Source of the DNA: a virus
Length of the DNA: 35,217 bases
Reading direction: 5' to 3' (one strand)
IMG/VR virus record: IMGVR_UViG_3300023119_001850
Location: 1-35,217 of that record
Shown: piece by piece, positions 32,701 through 35,217 of the stretch
How the letters are laid out: the number at the start of each line of letters is the position of its first letter
Numbering within the stretch: the stretch's first letter is position 1
The notes under the pieces: model-generated
Database searches by the model: none
The model's input: only the letters and a program-made list of their open reading frames with translations
What the model was told of the DNA's origin: nothing
Made by a program: the position numbers and the translations under genes

Positions 32701-34651
32701 GGACTTCTATCTCGTCTGTTTCTATTACTGAAACAGGTCTAGCACCCGACTCGTGTTTGTAATCTATAATACGTCCTATAGCACCAGAACTTTTACCTCT
32801 AACTACCTTACCAGGAATAATATCTGTATTTTCGGGATTGGCTTGATCAATGAATCCGAAATTACCGTTACCTACATTAATTTTGTATGTTGTTTGTCCG
32901 TCAACAATTGTTGGAGCATCTAGTGGACCATCATCGATAACCTGTAAAACAATATCAAATTTTGCTTCTATTGCATTATCTGCCTGTGCGTCAGGAGTTT
33001 TTGTTAGATCAATAGTTTGTAAAACTCTATCTTGATAAGTTGTAGGTACAGCAGTATTGGTTAGAATGTAATCTCTTACAAGCACCTTTGCATATTCTAT
33101 GCCTGCAACTGTGTATGCTTTTTGCGAACCTATTGCCTTTTGTGCACTTACATTAGAATAGTATCTTAAACCTGCATAGCGTGATAGATAGTTTGCGTTA
33201 TTTCCTAACATTGCATCTAGTGATACAGAGTCTAAGATTAAACCTACATCTCTTTGGCATGTTTCTTGATTGTACTGATCTGCAAACTGCGGATATGTAT
33301 AATTGATATATCCTATAACTTCTTTAGCAACAAATTCTTTGTTAGCAACAATTAAAGATCTAGCATCATTTCGTCCTGCAATTGGACTTGTAATACCCGA
33401 AGTAATAACTGTGCCATATCCTTCTCCGTTATTGTAAGTCATAGTTTGCATATACGGACCAGGTTCTTTTGGCGCAGCAATCATAATTTCTTCTGCTTTG
33501 CGAGCAGCAGCATTTATTGACTTATAGGCATAAGCAGGATTTCTACCTTCTTTTCCAACTGGTGTATAAGTTTGTCTATCATCACCAGATGCTTCTGACA
33601 CAAATATGTTTACCTTACTGGTTGCAGCATTACTATCTACATATAATTTTGTTGCAGCTTGTAAATCGTCAGGGCCAAATGGCAAACCTGTTCCAGCAAG
33701 CTCTCCTGGATGATCAAATAAGTTTAAGGCGCCTGTCATTGTGTCGCCTTGACGTCTTACAATACTCTTGCGAGGTAAAGCAACGTTGTCGAGCCAATTG
33801 CCTTCTAGATCGTCATCATATGCAGCATCAGTAAGAGTGCTTACACCTGTGCCGCCACTAGGTAAAATACGTGCGTTTAGATTGACTGCGTCTTGTTCTG
33901 AAGCATACAATCCTATATCTGTATTTGATGCAATACCTATGTAATAGGTTGTGCCCGAAACAAGGTTGATTGGGTCGTCGCCTGTAGTATTATAAACAAA
34001 TGGAGCTCCATTAAATGCTGTAGTCAGTCCATGTCCTTCCTGGACTCTAAAGTAACCTGATACAAAAGAGCTTGCTGTAATTGTATATTCGTCTGTATTT
34101 AGAGGTTCATCACCTAGTCTTAATCCGCCGCCTGCAACATCTTTTTGCTGATAGTTTCTGTCAGCATATGATTTATTAATAACAAGTGAACCGATTTCTA
34201 AGTCTGTGCCGTGCACATCATTAAAATAGTTTATTGCATCCTGACTTACTGTAACATTGGCAATAGGTTGAGTTGCAGCATCTAATGGACCACTAAGTGT
34301 TGGAGCAGGGTCGTTTGATACTTTAGAAACAAGTTGTTTAAGAATAACCTTTCCGTCGACAGTAAAATCAAAACCTATAGTATCTGCATTAGAATCATTA
34401 AGAGCACTATCAGATGCAAATTCTAACAAGTTTAATCCGCTGCCATCTGAACGAACTACAGGTATTTTGTTTTCGTTACCTTCATAACTATTTGGTGTAT
34501 CGCTTAGATCAGTAAATGATATTTGTCCACCTATACCAAAAACTGCATAAAGTTCTGAAAAGTTTTCGTTAACTTTACGAAACGATTCGCGAATACTATC
34601 GCCTGTGCCGTCGTTACCTTCTACACCAATGTCAATTTGTTGCTTTGCCAT
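26708..34651 (-). CDS. Giant tail fibre or adhesin (2647 residues) with C-terminal Peptidase_G2-like domain
   Basis: Residues about 5-40 carry the anchor module (GVEGNDGTGDSIRESF, KVNENFSELYAVFG). Phage-fibre repeats of the AATK-x-YVD type are near 333 and 2017. Around 370-400 there is AYKSINAAARKAEEIM, and near 670-720 a pectin-lyase-like beta-helix stretch (GIYEEDLPIRVPPNVSIKGD). The middle is a very long beta-rich body. The last about 130 residues (YYADLAENYVADADYEPGT, VAGVVSTNPAYLMN, VGRL at the end) resemble the Peptidase_G2/intramolecular autoprocessing domain found at the end of many phage fibres. One open frame of about 7.9 kb with no break. CGGAGC precedes the ATG. It is the second gene of a late unit headed by the IscA-like gene. 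Confidence 0.9.
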   Translation of the reverse strand: MAKQQIDIGVEGNDGTGDSIRESFRKVNENFSELYAVFGIGGQISFTDLSDTPNSYEGNENKIPVVRSDGSGLNLLEFASDSALNDSNADTIGFDFTVDGKVILKQLVSKVSNDPAPTLSGPLDAATQPIANVTVSQDAINYFNDVHGTDLEIGSLVINKSYADRNYQQKDVAGGGLRLGDEPLNTDEYTITASSFVSGYFRVQEGHGLTTAFNGAPFVYNTTGDDPINLVSGTTYYIGIASNTDIGLYASEQDAVNLNARILPSGGTGVSTLTDAAYDDDLEGNWLDNVALPRKSIVRRQGDTMTGALNLFDHPGELAGTGLPFGPDDLQAATKLYVDSNAATSKVNIFVSEASGDDRQTYTPVGKEGRNPAYAYKSINAAARKAEEIMIAAPKEPGPYMQTMTYNNGEGYGTVITSGITSPIAGRNDARSLIVANKEFVAKEVIGYINYTYPQFADQYNQETCQRDVGLILDSVSLDAMLGNNANYLSRYAGLRYYSNVSAQKAIGSQKAYTVAGIEYAKVLVRDYILTNTAVPTTYQDRVLQTIDLTKTPDAQADNAIEAKFDIVLQVIDDGPLDAPTIVDGQTTYKINVGNGNFGFIDQANPENTDIIPGKVVRGKSSGAIGRIIDYKHESGARPVSVIETDEIEVQLLEPIEFENGEELEYGNIVNQTQISIRIESGIYEEDLPIRVPPNVSIKGDEFRRVIVRPKNRVSQSRWANLFFYRDAEFDGLILGKTGIETIDFDASTDALRVPGTYTITDVDYFTNKSGSDAVFEITVGAGGSVTDITVINPGKDFQANEIISVQDNALGEGGAAQYNFTVLTVPNGVQYINPLSGEVDGYFGNHYLLKPDQLKNIGAGYENVGTWNTAALSLIDNKEFIQEQVVNYVETTYSALIGSAGYSRAKCFRDAGLIVDALVNDLRNGGNEFALEAQGQYYAGAVESGTETETVAGIRHIYTLAADIIRGISPAPLYGPSGAAPDPGVNLDYEFDNFNGDGDPTGWESGKIYRLGNIIKENIQSEDRYYTPTIEHVSGTTFDASEINLYWRQIDGPSTVVNNLIETVVFAFNSEYNPPLRNDEMDVFLMNDATILRNITGQGHGGFQMVLDPEGQVLTKSPYCQTGTGFAKSDNKQVFRGGLLVDAFVGNSAIQVTERVDGNAFRLSVQSLGSQTEPQGLFVRRPETPSVFYIDGRRFQVNAVTRYDKEFGTAEIILSPDSNDGAGFTGLTSELASGVDLDDLSSPIGITLQTAGNRSMLGNDFTQINDKGYGLVCVNGALSEMVSMFTYYCWSSYYSKNGSEIRSLTGSSCYGEYGLVAEGSDPNEIPDAIQLAQDMVEPAKTFDADVILELTNPVILQAGDEITQNITGATGVVAVNTSQLDDSVVSPSGDRTIYLKNTNGAFDTTNELQITGPITGDSTVTALGAGSVPVRVDNTGYGNNRLSLFLYAYDFKVNPSNRSEFDIWQPSVPAFARYEVANVAPTGVTFASHKNIGTEIPFASENTNNPLASGIIFNINRTIRYGYQLEIVNGGANYEVGDNFTVSGVELAGGTTDNDAYITVTEVDGGVVTAVNITGSPFVDSNTPMFDGRVLKLNFSTSDSQFSTSGLLEDVGFGERINYRRNQTHIISDFARPDVLTIRPSTAVIFDENPDFVYRSISFLTSDSLGNELENDELQSGFDSTYDYIRLIINTAKAQEVPLAGTGTTKGGTIGDTVIAVQSTVDSNEVFRLNNNARTPESNRPVGWTADTLTEAPIVVWEGKKFYVFNYRGVDETDTIVPVAEDNEYGIVDIVAIDSVNLEDFVQPGPTLADGLGTPVVLGSELVTLRCGLQAGATGTVTVNISTCRATSHDFLDVGSGGFNESNYPTVIFGEPSEKDQAKEVDERGKGRVFYVSTDQNGIFRVGRFFSVDQGTGTVTFSASLALSDVDGLGFKRGVVVTEFSTDTAMTDNAADTVPTELAVRGYVNRRLGYDVNGTPVANKLGPGVLAPNGAVPMTDDLNAAGNTITNIKEPDSSSDAATKNYVDEGRGVQDEIKDLRSLQYQSFDQDQLLVSTEYKKIFVLGSSVVSGPFSRGDNFTGTITGATGQIVDVQDVTGYEGDLVEITYTPLTGEISDGKPVGISADPDVLVVAGGAEGLVVDGPVDEWVNGVLSASSDIEILTNKEVTEVGGVVTDRFTTINLQLKPNAIVNDDVFGAANISQTKLNLNAATTRADATGITQNDLGVAAFDDALFTTTNGFVTIANGQMPLQKIQRINDGTVLGNYAGDSSDNDIDQIPFSTVISEGGGLADEDFIVEVLDSEDPGEALIKTGESTYGISNVTISGEVNSIVKTDANGSVQANSLILGGDSTYEVLSLDGTTVVLKTPSQGEILRAAGGSAGTGGNPSDPGYVAPTYPDISIAGSVNISGTGVTESTLQGLSNFNGEKVLAVDWIYSSFIEAPGEKGPASTGLAIGANTGVTVGGQVGIVVADSATSSSVLPIIVDSARIVPDTDNTYDIGSATYKYKDVYATLFRGTATEAYYADLAENYVADADYEPGTVLVFGGENEVTQSTDKLSNKVAGVVSTNPAYLMNSHLEAENVTAVALTGRVPCKVIGKVEKGDMLVTSAIPGYAIASSLPQIGTVIGKALENKDDLDKGVIEIVVGRL

Positions 34652-34665
34652 TTGCTAATGCTCCG

Positions 34666-35031
34666 TTATATTGCTGGACTTGCAAGATTGTCCATATCAA
34701 AATTTACGCTAACACCACAACCACAAGCTGATTGGGCATTAGGATTTCTTATTTCAAAAGTTGAACCTACTAAACTGCGTGTGTAGTCAACTGTTGTTCC
34801 TATCAAAAACATAAGTGAGTGTTTACGTATAACAAAACTACAATTATTGTCTGTTTTGATAACTTCGTCGCCTTCTTCAAGTTCTGTAGGAGACTTCATA
34901 GTTCCCCATTCATACTCAAACCCTGCACATCCTCCGCCTTTGATATCTAATGTAATTGCATAGCACTCATTTTCTTCACATAGTGTGTCAATTTGTGCTT
35001 TTGCGGCGTCAGTCAAGGTGCAGATACTCAT
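34666..35031 (-). CDS. A-type iron-sulfur cluster carrier (IscA/HesB family)
   Basis: A protein of 121 residues. It has the three conserved Cys of A-type carriers: C35 in KGGGCAGFEY, and C103 and C105 in SACGCGVSV. The usual FEIRNPNA-x-x-x-CGCG ending is present. Family members carry Fe-S clusters from scaffold to target apoproteins. Homologues are known in marine T4-like phages. It is placed first in a late operon, 14 nt before the giant fibre gene, with AAAGGAAAA before its ATG and a late box 21 nt upstream. It might supply the phage-encoded ferredoxin or another Fe-S protein; the client is not shown. Confidence 0.92.
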   Translation of the reverse strand: MSICTLTDAAKAQIDTLCEENECYAITLDIKGGGCAGFEYEWGTMKSPTELEEGDEVIKTDNNCSFVIRKHSLMFLIGTTVDYTRSLVGSTFEIRNPNAQSACGCGVSVNFDMDNLASPAI

Positions 35032-35051
35032 ATTTTTCCTTTCGTTAATAC

Positions 35052-35059
35052 TATTTATG
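35052..35059 (-). promoter_or_regulatory. T4-type late promoter box CATAAATA
   Basis: Minus-strand CATAAATA, seven of eight bases of the T4 late consensus, 21 nt before the ATG of the IscA-like gene. It would drive the IscA, giant fibre, 50-aa and 525-aa genes as one unit. Confidence 0.55.
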
Positions 35060-35092
35060 AAATAATTTTATAATCTTAATGTAAATATAATT

Positions 35093-35217
35093 ATGTATTT
35101 GAAAGAATATAAAAAGCAAACACGGCACGTTAGAACTAGCAAAACGGGCAAGGAACACACCTACAAGCGTGAATTAACTATTTGCGTATTTCGTTGTGAC
35201 AGTTGTGATATAGAGTT
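35093..35217 (+). CDS. Partial zinc-finger, HNH-type-like protein (N-terminal 41 residues)
   Basis: The ATG at 35093 opens a plus-strand frame that continues past the right edge. The visible 41 residues are strongly basic (MYLKEYKKQTRHVRTSK, then HTYKRE) and end in FRCDSCDIE, a Cys-x2-Cys half of a zinc site. Many marine phage HNH-type endonuclease-like proteins begin this way, with a second Cys pair further on, but that part is outside the window. Only weak ribosome-binding signals are seen. The -10-like TATAAT at 35069-35074 is a possible promoter element without a clear -35 box. Confidence 0.6.
   Translation, partial: MYLKEYKKQTRHVRTSKTGKEHTYKRELTICVFRCDSCDIE

Noticed and set aside
1-35217. 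tRNA genes, insertion sequences, integrase or attachment sites
   Set aside because: Reading both strands showed no cloverleaf-like segment, transposase or integrase motif; nearly all DNA is taken up by phage genes with short gaps.

Overview
This window looks like part of the genome of a T4-like marine myophage, of the cyanophage/pelagiphage sort. The DNA is AT-rich. Genes are packed almost end to end and nearly all lie on the minus strand; only phoH and a partial gene at the right edge are on the plus strand. T4 relatives include a gp44-type clamp loader, a gp31/GroES-like co-chaperonin, a DexA-like exonuclease, a thymidylate cassette and late-promoter boxes of the form NATAAATA. Several genes are typical of marine T4-like phages: phoH, a carbamoyltransferase, an A-type Fe-S carrier, a MazG-like pyrophosphatase, and very large fibre, YHYH and subtilase proteins. 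An Azotobacter-type 7Fe ferredoxin hints at a proteobacterial host such as SAR11, but no gene here fixes the host.

Layout, left to right. 1-3814 is a lysis and envelope block read right to left: GH19 endolysin, i-spanin, overlapping o-spanin, carbamoyltransferase, a one-TM coiled-coil protein, and a partial MscS-like protein. 3826-5054 holds two unrecognised genes behind a late promoter. 5070-5219 is a divergent regulatory region, and phoH follows at 5220-5942. 5920-9414 is a nucleotide and replication operon: dCMP deaminase, two small proteins, ThyA, DHFR, ferredoxin and clamp-loader ATPase. 9437-12827 carries a nucleotidyltransferase-like protein, a DexA-like exonuclease, a 55-aa two-TM protein, a MazG-like enzyme, a GroES-like protein, a conserved unknown and a truncated DnaE-like fragment. 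12837-34651 is a virion adhesin and fibre block of about 22 kb. It includes a 1496-aa YHYH/Ig protein, a 1135-aa subtilase with five Calx-beta-like repeats and a cupredoxin tail, two related fibres and a 2647-aa giant fibre. 34666-35031 is the IscA/HesB-like gene that heads the fibre operon. A partial zinc-finger protein starts at the right edge.

Regulation is partly readable. Six minus-strand NATAAATA boxes sit at a nearly constant 18-23 nt from start codons and divide the minus strand into late transcription units; one exact TATAAATA faces phoH. A consensus sigma70 promoter at 11036-11064 lies inside a near-perfect 17-nt inverted repeat. That repeat would hide the ribosome binding site of the 55-aa membrane protein in read-through RNA but not in RNA started at the promoter. 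This resembles the arrangement known for T4 genes e and soc.

The points most worth following up are the predicted protease-cupredoxin virion protein, the hairpin/promoter switch, the DnaE fragment that ends just before the catalytic aspartates, the ferredoxin, and three small genes (50 aa, 55 aa and the overlapping o-spanin).
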